This document shows positions 1-13,198 of a stretch of DNA of 64,000 nt, piece by piece. The position numbers and the translations under genes were made by a program. Position 1 is the stretch's first letter. The number at the start of each line of letters is the position of its first letter. The notes below the pieces were generated by a model that made no database searches, was not told the origin of the DNA, and saw only the letters and a list, made by a program, of their open reading frames with translations. The stretch comes from Monarcha castaneiventris obscurior (Eukaryota > Chordata > Aves > Passeriformes > Monarchidae). The stretch is from assembly GCA_026261815.1 (NCBI GenBank), contig JAMPIT010000894.1:52267147-52331146 (forward strand). The letters are read 5' to 3'.

Positions 1-1617
1 ACAAGAGGTGTGTTCAGAGGAGTCATTAAACTACAGTGGGTAAAGCTTTTACAAATGAATGGATACCTACCCAGTAAAATGTCAAACTGAATTGCAAGAA
101 TCATCACATACACATGACAACCCTGTTAATCCTACAACTTATATTCTACAACTTAAATTGATAAATAATGCTTTTTGGAAGGTTTGTTTCTCCTAGCCCT
201 AACCTGGGCCTGAAGCTCCTTTGCTGAACTGTGCTGTTGTCTAACTCTGCTTAAAGAGGAGACTGAAGCTGCAGAACAGCAGGTGCAAGCAGAATTGTAC
301 CTCTTCTGGAAAGCAGCTTCAAAACAATCTCAAAATCTCATTGTGATAAAATACTGTGGTTCTTAAATGACTTGCCCCTTTTCCAATAAAGGCTATCACT
401 TACACCAGAACATTTAAAAATTATTGTTTGTCTTCTGCACATTGCCAGTGCTGTGCTGAACAAACTGAGGGCAGCTCTACTTCACAAATGCTCATTAAAA
501 ACTAGATTTACTTCCTCTGAGATTATTGCCAGGACTCAAAGATAAGCGCTGCTAATCAGAGCTTGACTTTCCACACTCCCCCACGCCCTTTTTGGGAGAA
601 ACAACACGCCTCAGCAGAGCTGTTTGATCTTTCAGAAGCAGGTGTCTCCTGAGAGGAAAGGACAGAATATGAATGCTCCTCTTCTCCTCTTCCTGGCCCC
701 AGTATAATTCAGGTCAGGCTGTGCTGACAAACTTTTAATAATTGAGCCAACAGCAAGCAGTAGATACTGAAGTGATAGTGTGCATGTGAGATGCTGTTTA
801 GCAGTTCCTTGCAAACCTCATCCCTAGATATCAAAGGAGGGTGTGTATCATACACAAGCACAGACAGGTGAACTCGTTAAAAATGCTGTCATTTGAATGC
901 TAAGCAACAACTACGCCTACAATTTTCAGAATGAGTTCCACCATGTCTAAAACTCAAAAGAAATCATGTGATTAAAACAAGTCAAGCTCCAGAGACTGCT
1001 GGGGAATTGTTGCCATACACTCTCCCTATCATTAACTCAGGGAGGACATAAAGGACTGTCAGTGATAAAGCAGTTTTCTCAGCATCAATCCTCCACAGCT
1101 GTTAATAGTAACTTAGGATAATATTCCTAAACACAGAATTAAATAAAATCACCTACTTCACCTACTTTGCATAAAACTGACACAACTGCTACAGTAGTGA
1201 ACTTTGGAAAGAGAAAACCTCTGCAGGTACATTTTACAGGAAGAAAAGACTGTGAGGGATCAGCTATGGTCCCACTACCAGACAATGATGAGATTATGGT
1301 CCATTAAAAATCACAGTTAGGGGCATCTGTGCCAAAATGAACTAGACAACCTTTAGCACACCTAACCTAGAACCTTTTTGGGGGATCGAGGAATGCAGAT
1401 TGCAGAACTCCAAAACTGAAGGCATGCAAAGGTATTGTACCAGTGCATCCCATCAGTGCAGACCAGCAGGAAAAACACTTGTCTTGCATGCGACTCCTAG
1501 CTTTTCTGATGTCAAACGCATTGCATTAGAGGGAGAATTTAAAATACTCTTACTACAAAAATACAGCCCATTTATTTATTTATTTGCAGAACTGAGCAGC
1601 TTTTCCTTGACTTTTAC
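1..1617 (-). other. DENND2B intron downstream of the large exon (partial)
   Basis: This is intronic sequence beginning with the GT donor at 1617-1616 and running off the window. A short (ATTT)n run lies at 1570-1585. I see no exon in it; the next DENND2B coding exon (expected to continue R-K-S-F-E) is not in the window. The small open frames here carry no recognisable protein. Confidence 0.75.
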
Positions 1618-2832
1618 CTATTCTGGGATTTTCTGTGAAAGCGCGACTCTTTCTTCTGCCTTCTGGTGACGGGGGGCGCAGGAGTGGACGGGAGGGGAGG
1701 AGGAGCAGCAGCTGTGGGAGACGGAGGTAGGCCATTGCTTGGTTTGCTTTTGTGGGATTTGTCTGCCTCGTACTCAAAGGTGCGTTTGGGCTTGGGGACG
1801 GGGTTCACGGCGCTGTTAGCCGGGCTTTCCAGGAGCACTTTGGGGCCAGCTGAGTTCGCAGTGATCCCCTGTTTTGTTTTACTGCTTTTCTCAGCCTCAG
1901 GAGGTGTTTCTGGTTCGCTCCCCAAAATAACACTCCCTCCTTTGCTATCGCTCAGGGCTTCACTCAGTCCCTCCACAGCACTCAGAGTCCCAGACTTTTT
2001 CCTCCCTTTGTCAACACTGTAGCAGCTACTTGGTAACTGGGGGAGGCCTCTGCCCGACTGCTCCTTCAGTGCTTGCTCGATCTTCTGGATTCTGTTGAGC
2101 ACGGCAGAGGACTCTTTCCTCACATGGCTCTTAAGGAAAGTGGCAGAAGAAGGTTCACTCCTGCCTGGTCTCTTTTCAAACCGATGGCAGGAATCCCTGT
2201 CCAGCAGTTCCTCCTCCTCGGTTTCCGGGTAAGAGCACTCGGAAAATGTTCGGCTCATTCTTCTGAGCCCTTTGAAATCAAATGTCTTGTCACTGCAGGG
2301 AGAGGTCAGCACACTGGGGCAGCTCTCACTGCCCGACCTCTCCCCAGCATCCCTCTTGTCCACACACACGCTCGTCCTGGGGGACAGCTCCCGGCGGCAT
2401 TCCCATTCTGTGATCTTCTGCCTGATGTCCAGCGCCTGCGAGCGGACACTCACCCTGCTGATGGAGAGGGTCCTCAGTTTGGTGGCAGTGCCCAAGGACA
2501 GGGTGCTCCGGGTGAGCGGATGGCTCCCTATTGCTTCCCCATCTTGAGCCTCACTTGGAGTCTCCTTTTGGTCAGCCTTGAACACGGACAGCCTTTTATC
2601 CAAAGCGCCCACACTGCTGGCTTTGAGGGGGTGGCTCGGGGAGTCGGTGTCCGATGGGCTCGTGGAGGTGCTTCGCAGCGTGGAGCCGCGGCTTTTCCAG
2701 TCCTTGAGGCACAGCCTGGAGCTGGAGACGTTGGAGAGCCCGGGAGAGCGGGCAGAGTCCTCGCTGTCGCTGAGGGGGTAGGCAGGGCTTCTTCGCGGGG
2801 ACAGCAGGGGCGGCGGAGTGGCTGACTGGCAC
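1618..2832 (-). CDS. DENND2B: DENND2B (ST5) large N-terminal coding exon
   Basis: This exon encodes residues 28-431 plus two bases of codon 432 of the long DENND2B isoform. Known for the family: DENND2B is a DENN-domain guanine nucleotide exchange factor for RAB13 at membranes, and the p126 ST5 isoform binds SH3 proteins such as c-Abl and promotes ERK signalling. Seen here: a pyrimidine-rich acceptor ending TTTGCAG just above 2832, and a donor AG|GTAAAAG at 1618/1617. The length is 1215 bp. Recognisable blocks are SPRRSPAYPLSDSE (38-51), KTFDFKGLRRMSRTFSECSY (209-228), a short helical RIQKIEQALKE (274-284), GRGLPQLPSSCYSVD (287-301), NPVPKPKRTFEYEADK (370-385) and a proline-rich SH3-ligand-like stretch (396-414). 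These match human ST5 as I remember it; residues about 52-200 are much less similar. The segment is predicted to be disordered and has no catalytic domain, since the DENN module lies in later exons outside the window. No frameshift or stop is present. Confidence 0.95.
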
Positions 2833-5800
2833 CTGCAAACAGAAAGGAAGAAAAGAATCAAAGCCTTGAGGAAAATGGAGTTATTTGCAAAATTTCTTCT
2901 GGCTGAAAGTCTCCACACTGCAAAACCACCCCAAAGCATCATTAAGACACCAGTGACCATTCAGCCACAGAGTCGGGCAGCATTTAACCGGTGTCAGTGA
3001 TGGGCCATGAGCAGGACACTTGGCACATCCAAAACAAGTTTTCTCACCTCTTCTTTCACCCCTGAACTTAAAGCCAGCTGAGATTCTCATAGCAAACCAC
3101 TGCCTTGAAAACATCTACTACCTGCAGATGGGTAGACCTGGTTTGTCTTTGGTCTGATGCTGTGGCCAACAGATTAAATTCCCCTTATCAAACAGAAGTA
3201 ATTTCTTATCAAAAGAATATTACACGCCGAGAAAACACATTAATCTGCCCACACTGTGTGTTGGAGAATATAAACTACATAGAAAGATCTCAGTGTTACC
3301 CTGGAAAAAACCCTTGGAACAAATTCTAGCCATGGTTTGCAAAATCAGCTATTGTTACTGGGGTTTTGTACATTGTTGCAAGGACTTTTAAGAACAAAAG
3401 ACACAAGGAAGCTAAATAACACATTAATCATTCGGCTCATCAGTGATGAGCCAGAAGTAAGGAAATTAAGCCAAAACCATGTCAAAAAAGGGGGTTTGCC
3501 ACCCTGCCAAAATCCATACATACAAATCATAACAAAAATAATCACAACTCCTTTAACACTAACCCTTTTCTGTTCCAAACAGTACAGGAAAAAGAGGAAA
3601 GACCCCTAAATTATTCCTTGCATATGCAATTAAGTTTGTGCTGTGTGAACAACAAAGCTGTGGACAACAAGCTGGTTTTTATCAACTGTCCTGTACACAG
3701 ACAAGATCCAAATGAAAGACCTGCTTGACCAAAAGAAATCAAGGGAGCAAATGTCTGCACTATAGCAAAGAGAGAAGAGATTCAGAAGATCTCTGCTGCT
3801 ATATTGTTTTGTTTCCAACAGCCAGCCAATACCTACAGTAGAGATGCCAACTTCTGTGCATTAATCCAAAAACTCCAGAGCACTGGCGTGATTTCTGAAA
3901 AATTTATTTTGACACAGGAAATATTTTCTTTTCCTTCAAATGCAACCCCAAACCAAATTATCAGATTTCATCCCAGTTTCCTACAATGGATACTTCACAA
4001 TCAAAGCTTGAAAATATCACAAAAGAGAAAAGTTCTGGTCAGAAAAATACAATAATCAAATTATCACAAAAGAGAACCTTTTTCAGAGGTCTGAGACAAG
4101 GAAGTCTGTTTGTCACAGAAGTTACACCGCTTGGTGACTTTTATTTCTTTATTGTTTTGAAAGACAAACATGTCTGTAGAAAAAGAGATTTCATGTCAAA
4201 GATGATGGCAAATACTCCTACAACAACTGCCTAAAGCAGTTATTTCAGGAGAGAAAGGATGCATGCCAGAATATGCTCTTTGCATCCTAGAAGTTGAATT
4301 TCCTGCCATTCTGTACAGCTGCAGACAGGTGTCTTAAGAGATCTCAGAAGATCAAAAGCAGGTGACAGATGATGAGTGCTTTTGGCTGGCTGTTGCAGCA
4401 CGGAGTTTGTAGTGGATTACCTAGAATTACCTTGGCTGACATACTCTTATAGTGTCTGAGGATGAAACCTGAATCAGCCTCCTCAGGCTTGGTGGGGCCT
4501 GATTCTTCATTATTTTTGCCTGTCTCATCTCAATCTCTTCAGGTTAATACCACAGAGCCAAATTTTTATATTATTCTTAACCCCATCTTAGCTCAGATTT
4601 GAGATCACATTCTGCTGATTTTTTTATGTCATGCAGGCCTCACATTTCTCTCCAGGAAACAGGCATCACCCAGTGAAAGTGTATTTTACATCTAAAGACT
4701 ACAGCCTCAGAAGCTGCATGTTGGCTAAATCCACTGTCAGGATCCAGCTACAGGATAGGGACAGAAGAGGCCCTGTGCAACACTTTAGCATGTAACAACT
4801 TATTTATTAGAGTCTAATCTGTATTGACAAGAGCAAGAATAAAATACAAAATGGCTGGAGTAAGGTCAGTAGAATGGGACAGCAGAGGTGAAGGATATGC
4901 TGACAATCAGAGAATTATAGACACCTCTCTCTGCTTTTGACACACTACACAGAAAATACCATAGGCAAAGACCTTTATCTCCTTACCCTCTAAGAAATAT
5001 CTTTTCAGCTATTTCCACTGTCAGGAAAAGGTTTGGTGATTCATCAGGAAAGGAGGAAAAGGGGAAAATTATGGTTTGCATAACCAGAAAAAGTTGCAAA
5101 ACATTTCTTCTTAAGAGGTATGAGCCATTCTCTTAAACCCCAGGTCCCCAGTAACGTAATTGCAATTAAGGCTTGGTCTTGAAACCCCCGAATTCAGTTA
5201 CAAAATCCCCACTCACTTCCACTGCACAAGACTGGGGCTGCAGAGTCACAGGCCTTCTGCAGGAGTTGGCTCTCAGGGACTTTGATTACCTCAGTGAAGA
5301 AAGAGATTCTGTTTTACACTGCATTACACTCTAAATTTAAGTAATCCAGAGAGAATCTGTAGGAATAATTCAACAGCAAAGAGGAACAAAGCTGATGGTT
5401 TCAGCATGCATTCCCTAAAGGATGCTGCTAGGTAACAGAATGAAAGAAAAAAACAAGTCCAAAAGCTGATCAGTGGATAATAAATTGGTTTTTCCCCAAG
5501 AAAGCTATTTCCATTAGAAGAATATTCTCTTGAAGGCACAATAGTTCCACAGACCTTAAAACCAGTATTGCTGGACAGAGGTCATAACTGAGAAACTTGC
5601 AACCTTCCACAAAGAGATTGTAAAGCAAAATGCTTTTCTTGAAGTCTTCTACATACCCAATGATACAGTGCAGCACGTTACAATGCATATTATTATATAA
5701 ACTTTCCAAATGTCATGTATAAACAGCATAAATAGAGATTATGGAATCAAGTTCAGCTTTCTTAACCAGTTCCCTTGACCAGCACCTTCATTCTGGGCCA

Positions 5801-8696
5801 GGATATTTCTTTGAGGATATCAGTATTTCTCAAAAGAAATAAGTTGCTCTGAATCCCTGACATTCTTCCCACGTGCAGCCTTAGGTGTGCAGTTCCCAAA
5901 CCCAAGTCAGCCGTGCACTGCAGTCTCAAAGGCTGCCCAGCAGCCCACGATGCCCTCTCTGAACAGGTCACAGGCCCTGGAACCACCTTTCTGCTGGGAC
6001 TCATTGCTGCTCACTGAGGAGAGCAGACAGAATCCAAGAGGTGTTTTCCAGCTCTCTAGAACATGCTTAGTTTTGCTGTTGTGATTTGTTCCTTGAGAAA
6101 TCAGCCATTACCCACAGTAGGAGGAAACTGATAATATCAGTCATTCTCTGTAGGATTTTGAACTGCAGTTACAACTGATCTTCACATTCTGATTCAGTCT
6201 CTTCTCTCTAGTTTCTGTTTTTCTCACCCAAATGTAGAAAAAACTTCTAATTTACAAAAACTAATTCTTGAGGGCTGCTCTCAAATATATTGTTTTCTCT
6301 AGTAAAGGCACATCTCCTTCCACCAGGTCCAGTGAACACATGTGGATAACAGTGGAGCTCTATCTCAGCTGCACCAAGAAGAGAACAGAAGCACTTGCTT
6401 TGAGATAATTTGTAACCTACTCGTCACAAGGAAAAAGATAAAACTGAATTTCTGCCCTTTAGCAAGACTGTCTTGCACTAAAAATCTATGGGGATGGAGA
6501 ACAGCTGGTTCTCCGTGCCAAAAGTGCCTGAGTTCTTGCCCTCTATCTGACCAAAAAGTCAAAAGGTCTCTAATTTTGGACAAGACACCAATATTCTTAC
6601 TGCAAAATGTGGGTGCTAACATTTGTCTGTTTGTAGAAGAGGAAGGATTTAATTCCTGGAAACCACTCTTACAGTGGTCAATACGAAATTAGTATTAAAA
6701 CCAGGGCGCCTGGCCTTTGGATCCAATTGAGCAGAAGCACAGCTCCTTCCTGTTTCCAGTGCCAAACATCAAATCCAGAAAAGAGGAGAAATGGATGTAG
6801 GAAATTCCCACAACTTCATGAGTAGCTTTCAACAACAGGAGGCAGCCAGAAAGAAGGGTGGCTCAAGAGCTGGTTTTGTGTCTTTTGGAAATCAGAGTAT
6901 GGGTGGATAATCAGAATGTGCATTTGCTGAGGCATTTGCATCCAAGATCCACACACTTTATATACTTTATATACACTAAGAAAAGTCTTGGGTTGCATTT
7001 CAGGCATTAACAGTGACTGGAGGCTGCTTAAGTGACTTGCCTTGAAAGAGTTACAGGACTCCCAACTCACTGCCCTGCTCTGACCTCTAAGCAGCTCAGA
7101 GTCTGCAGCACTGTTTTAGCTTCGCTGAAGTGTCAGGAGTGACCCCACAGATCATCCTGTCCTGAGGAAAGGCAAGCTGGGAGAAGCCACTCAGCAATTT
7201 TTCAGTTTTGCAAATCCCATCTGCTCGTCTTAAACCGACACATACAGAATAGTAGGACAGATTTTGGCTCTCTGATCCAGGGAATTTCCCACTTCAACAT
7301 GCTCATGCATGGGAGCCCATTTACTGGTAAATGAATAAGGAACATGCTGACAAAAAGGCACTGGGTTTTCCAGGCTCCTGTTGATGAGATCTCATCATTT
7401 CCCAATCACACTGATGGTGAGTGAGCTCATGCAAAGACTCCCAGCACCGGTTTTACTCCTCAGGACTTTCTCCTCACTTTTGTTAGGAAAAATATTGCTT
7501 TCTCAGTGCTCTATTAAGGATTTCTTCTCATCCCTGGCTCTTCTCAGGACATTGTGCCATTTCATCAGGACAACCTAACCTGTTTTCAGGGTAACAATAG
7601 CATCAGAATCAGCTGTGACCATAGGACTGTGAGCTGGGGAATGAGTAGATTTGCCTGCCACACAACACTAGAGACTTCTTGTTGCTCTAGCCAATATTTA
7701 AGGAGATCTGAAACAAAATCAAAAGAAATTTCTCCTTGCAAGGGCAGCAAAACTCATGTTTAATAGACACACTAAAGCTGCCCTGATAGGTAAATGAGGA
7801 TGTGACTTTGCAATTCCCTGGAAATTTGTAAGAGAGGATGCTAAGAAATGTTCAGCTACCAACTGCCAGCCACTCTGAGTGTGAATACTGGAATCCATCC
7901 TTCCCAGAGCAAGGCAAAGTGAGAGGGAATCACACCCTGCTCACCTGCTAACTGGAACCATTCACTACACTGTGCACATTTGGATGTACTGTTGCTGAGA
8001 ACAGATGTCATGGCTCACTGTGATATTCATTCATATCAAACTTCCACTTGATTTGACAAAGCAGGTAGAGGAGAGGAAATATGTAGAGACCAACAGAAGT
8101 TCAAATTAAAACTGGTGTTTATGTCCCATTCCTTCTGTGACCTGGACAGAACCAGCCCTTTTGCAGAGGTTCAGTACCCACAGCTTCTTGTAACGAGTAG
8201 TTCCACCCCCTCCAAGGGCAGTGCTGCCAGGAAATCACCCAGCAAACAAACAGAGCACAAACTCTTCTGCCTTTGTCAGACATTCTTGGGAAAGCTCCCA
8301 GTATAAATCAATACTTTTTGCACAAACAAAACCTGAACACACCACTGCAGTACAGCAATCTCCCAGGCCTCTTCAGGTGCAAAAAGGCAGAGTAATTCAA
8401 AGCAGACCAAAAAACTTTAAGGACTTTGATTGAAAGCGATGATGAGGGACATTTTTCCAAAAATTCCCCCTTCCTCTCTCTATACAAGAGCTAGCAATGA
8501 ACTTCCTCCATGCTCTCCTCCAAAGGACTGTGAGAAGTCCACTTTCAGCTGTCAAACACCAGCAGTCAGTGGTGTGGTTGTTCTTTGAGATGAGGTATGG
8601 AACAAGTAATTTGCCAGAGCAGCATGGATTCAGCATTATTTGCTTGTGACAATGTGCCCTTTCCTTTCCTCGGCCCTAGCTGCATCCTCCCCAGAG

Positions 8697-8716
8697 GGGA
8701 CAGACAGACAGACAGA
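8697..8716. repeat. (GACA)n microsatellite
   Basis: A short tetranucleotide run of about four to five GACA units, ending in GAGG. It has no evident function. Confidence 0.75.
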
Positions 8717-11700
8717 GGCAGTGACAGCTGCAAAGACTCAGCAAGGCACTGCTGTAAGGAGGGGACAAATGCAGGGAGCCAGGCTGGTCTAATTGGGTCA
8801 CCAGGTGCTCAGCATGGAGGGAAAATGTACAACCACCACCAGAAGAGGGGATCTGAAATGGCTTTGCTGCTTAGTTGAGGTGGCCCACATGGATCCCATG
8901 TTTGGACAACTGCCTTGTATACTGCATCAAAGAATACAAATTGGATCTTTCAGTGTATTCATTGTTCCTGGAGGAGAAAAGGACTTTAAAAATGTTATTT
9001 TTACTCCTTGTAACTAGGGATTATGGGAACGTTAAGGCCAAAGGGACCTCCTGCACTACTGAATTTAAATCCACTTTCATTTGGCCGTAAACTTTTCTGT
9101 TACAATATATATTCTGCATTCTCAGAGCACACAGCATTTTAATTTTCTACGTAAATCAAGTAGATAATTACAGATTATATTTAATTATCTTAAATCTAAG
9201 TAAGAGCCTATGGCAAATAAAGGAGGTGAACTTTTCACACTCAAGTGCTGGGCACACACTAGTAAGGTGATTTCTGAGGTGATTCAGCTTGGTGATGGAG
9301 CAAGTGGTGCAACTTGTCATATCTTGCCTCTCTCTTGGAAAGGAAAGTGATGTAAGTGGTAGCAGAACAAACCCTCTTGCACCAGACCCTTTATGATTTT
9401 TGAGCTCTCACCAGGAGTATGGCTAAAAATCCCCAAAACTCCGCATTCCAGATAACATCCCCCTGTTATTGTTGACTTTGGGATTGTGACAAAAACAAGA
9501 CAAAAACTTGTACTTTCTTAACTTTACAGTGAGTCTGCATTTATAAGATTGTTTGAAATAGGCTCACTCTCATGAACATGTGCTGGGGTGGAAAAGTCCC
9601 AGCATTTAGAGAGAATGAGGCAATAAAATCAAAGTGGACAACAAATCACACAATGTTTAAAGATGGAACAAAAATACAAACACCAGTTATTTTCCTATTT
9701 GTACTTCTGAATTTCTTTTCCCCAAGGAATTCTGATACTTTCCATTTCAATAAAAACTGAAACCATATCAGAACTAGCTACAAAATGATAGGACTGTGAA
9801 ACAAAAAAAGAAAAGCTCTGTGTGCGGTTTTGAAAAGCTCCGGTGTCTGTGTTCCCAAGAAGTTCTGAGACAATGATAACAATTGTGGGGTGCATTTGCA
9901 GGGGTGCTGTGGTGAATTCCTGTGTTTAACACCCCCCCAGGGCTCTGGGCCTTTGCATTTGGTTCATGAAGAGAAGTACACACAATCACAGCTGACTGCA
10001 GCTGAGCTGTGTTTTTATGGCTCAGGAGCAAAAAGGTCTGATTTACACCAGGGAAATGCAGGAGTCATTCTGCCAAAGTAAATTACATGAAGTGGCAACT
10101 ATGCTCTATCACTGTACAGACAAAGGGCAAAGAAATCAAAGTTGATGAGTCAGATCCTAAATAATTGAATTAGATGGGATCCATAAAGCCAAGACAGCAA
10201 GACAAATGTGACCACGAGGAATGACTGTAAAACAAAATGCCATCAATCTGCATACACTAGGTGTCTTTGCCAAGTCAGGGGGAAGAAGATAACAGGAAAT
10301 TGTGAAATTATCTAGACTCAGAGGGTTGGATTCCCTGCCACTCCAGATTTATGGCAGTTTTCTGCTCTGTTACAAGGCAAGGGCAGGATGGTCTTTAAAC
10401 AATTCCCCGTTTAAGCTTTTTTCACCTCCTCTGGTCAGACACAAATAACTACCCAAGGCAAAGAATACCAACGAGCCTGGGCTGTATTTTCCATCACAGG
10501 GATCAGAAGCTGACTGTGAAAAATTCAAAAAGCAAGAACAGAAGTATCAAAGTGAGCCATTCTCTCTTGTCCATCAAAGTGCACTGCACTGGTTTCACAG
10601 GACCATCTCTCATTTTCTCCTCAAAAAACATGATTCACAGTTTAAAAAGGGAAGCCTTCCTTGGAGTCATTCTTTTCCTATAACATGTTCTGAATAATAA
10701 TTTAGGCAATAGATATTTCCACTGTTACAGCTCCACTATTTTTATTGTTCTGGAATTGGCTCAGTATGTTTTAGTCTCACCTGATTTCCTAAGATCTTGG
10801 GAGTTTTGCTGGAGAGGGAGTGGCAACACAGCAAGTGATGGCATTTTCTTAAACCAGGCAGAAAGCACAAACCTTCATTTGTCTATTTAAGAACTGCCAG
10901 TCCTTGAAACTTGTTCTTTAGCAGCATGTCTGAACATGCTGACTGTTCAAAATCCCAGGGCACAAAGAGGCTCTCAACTTTGCTTTTTCAAAACACAGGT
11001 GATTTTTCAACATGCTTACTCATCTGTCCTGGAATATCAAAGCAATTAACTCTGTGGAACTAATTCTCACAAAGCTTTTCAAGTTTTCTATGCTCACACG
11101 CACACTATTTGGGAAGGGTTAAAAATTACTTTTATGAATTGTGATGCTTTTAGTTCTCAAGATGTCTGAGGGCATTCTGGGTTTGGCGACCTCCAAATAT
11201 GGAATTCTGGTTTGGAAAAGTTGTTGTAAAATAGGGTCATCCCTCTTCTGCCCTGACAGCCAGAAAACCTTACAAGGTCACTCTATACTGAAATACCCTA
11301 TACCCACAGAGAAAAAGAACTGAACAGGAAGTCAAAAACTCCTAGATCCTGGCTGCCCACTAATCCAGAATACAGACAAGTCTGCTTTCCCTGCTTCACA
11401 TATAAATCAACTTCTGGGTGATGCAAAACCTCCTCAAATAGATTCAAGTATAACTATCTAACAGGGGCAGAAAAAGAATAAGAATTCAGGACTCCATCCC
11501 ATCTTTAACAAACTTTCTTAATCTCATCCACTCAGAGGAGTTTGTTTCAGAATAAATATAAAATATTTTATTTGCCTTTCCTACCAGTATGCACATTTTC
11601 CTTCCAGTCCCACCAGCTTAGCTTAGCTGTGGTCCCCAATGTGCTGCCAATGTCCAGTGAGATCTTTCTGTAGATGTTTCTTTCACCCCATTCTGAAAAT

Positions 11701-12901
11701 TAGTTTATATAACACATTGAGAAAGTACCCTAGAAGAGCAGGTTATAACACTGAAAGCCATTGTGTATCTGCCTGCTATGAATGCTACAGGCATTCTTAA
11801 TTTCTGTCATAATTTCAACTACCAATATCACAGTCCATCAAGCCTGAGCCTTGAGGCATCTGGAGAAAATACAATATGTCACACAGGATAATACTAAAGT
11901 GATTGAAAAGATCTGAGAATATCTGTGCTGCTTCTGGAGTTACTGCACTGCAGAAGAAATAAAATAACAAGCAAAACAAAATAAAATGAAATTTAAAATA
12001 CTGGGCAGATTAGAATCTCCTGCATTATCTCTATGAATCCAGAACAACCTCAACATGACCCTGTCTAAACCCAGGCTATCAGACCCAGCCTGTCCCAGTG
12101 CCATGTGCTTGGAGCTCATGCACTGGGAAGGTGGGTCACAAGCCATTTGAACTCTCTGAGGCAGGGGAAAAGAACTAATTCTGGTCTCAGACTTTGCCCA
12201 AAGAGTGCTCAGGCCTCTGAGGGGCTGGCTCATCTCTGACCAGCAGCTGGGTGCCATCCTGTTGTCAATACAGCTGTAGCAACTCAGTTCAGCTTGCTGC
12301 AACCTTCTGTGGAAGCAAAAAGCTGAAGCATTGGCATAAAACCAGCACACTCCACACTAGGAAAACTTATGTGTTCCCTGAAGGACACTTTTTATACAGG
12401 TTTAATATGTAATATGGATAAAGCAGTCTGACAGCTTTTTGTTTGTTACAGCATTACTCTTAGAATGAATGACACAGCTAGAGAAATGTGCCCTTGTTCT
12501 TCATCTTTAACTTCATTTTAAATGTTTTGCCCTCTCTCTTTTGTCCCTTAGAAGAGTGGATTTCCACCTGCTTCAATCACCAAAGATCTGTGTCTCAAAC
12601 TTGGACTATTTTTCCAACAAAATAAATGGCACTACAATCCTCTGTGAACTTTCCAGTCACTGACTTATGCAATTGCACCTTGAAAGTTGTCTGTCTCTCA
12701 CCCACACACTGACATTCATTGCAACATTTGAGGATAGGCAAAACAGTTTTCCTACCAAAAGTTACAGTTTTGTTTTTCTTTTCTAAGAAGTAACCCAACA
12801 TTCATAGCAGACTGTGGACAGGAGCAGTAGTAGTATCTCTCATATATGTACAATAGCTCTCTTTTATGTAAACAACTGAAAGAAAGAAATCAAATGCAGG
12901 A

Positions 12902-12920
12902 TTTTTTTTTTTTTTTTTTT
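12902..12920. repeat. Poly(T) run of 19
   Basis: Nineteen consecutive T on the plus strand, equivalent to poly(A) on the gene strand. It could be the tail of an old retroposed copy on the minus strand or a simple slippage tract. No recognisable element body adjoins it. Confidence 0.8.
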
Positions 12921-13198
12921 GGCACCTGGAAAAGCAGGAAGGAGAGAGAGCAGTTGATAAGTAAAAGATGACTCATGGACGTGCAAAGCAAGGAAGAGAG
13001 AAGGAAACATGTTAATTGAGTGTACAACATCTTTGGAGATTGCATCCTATATCTGAAGGAGGAAAGATTTCAAAGTTTATACCCTCGGCCTCTCTTATCA
13101 TAATTTTCTTTAGCGGCTCTGACGTTAGGGAATGCAAAATAAATTGCAGCTATGATGACAAACATGACCCTTGGTACATTTTCCAATGTGCATAGAAG

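Larger units (their letters stand above)
2833..13198 (-). other. DENND2B intron 2, distal segment
   Basis: AT-rich intronic DNA lies between the large exon acceptor and the LTR at 13199. It holds a short GACA tract at 8697-8716 and a run of 19 T at 12902-12920. Open frames of 60-136 codons occur on both strands but show no family resemblance, conserved motif or flanking splice sites that I can defend. I see no RNA gene. Confidence 0.7.

Noticed and set aside
2073..2825. A 250-codon plus-strand open frame overlapping the DENND2B exon
   Set aside because: It is an antisense shadow of a serine/proline-rich coding exon. The minus strand shows clear homology and matching splice sites; the plus strand shows neither.
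1614..2960. The uninterrupted 448-codon frame taken as a complete single-exon protein
   Set aside because: Its first 43 codons lie in the intron upstream of a strong acceptor and its TAA is formed by the donor GTAA. The real coding part is 1618-2832.
11940..12350. 136-codon minus-strand open frame
   Set aside because: It has no recognisable domain, no splice or promoter context and AT-rich low-complexity ends. It is best read as chance.
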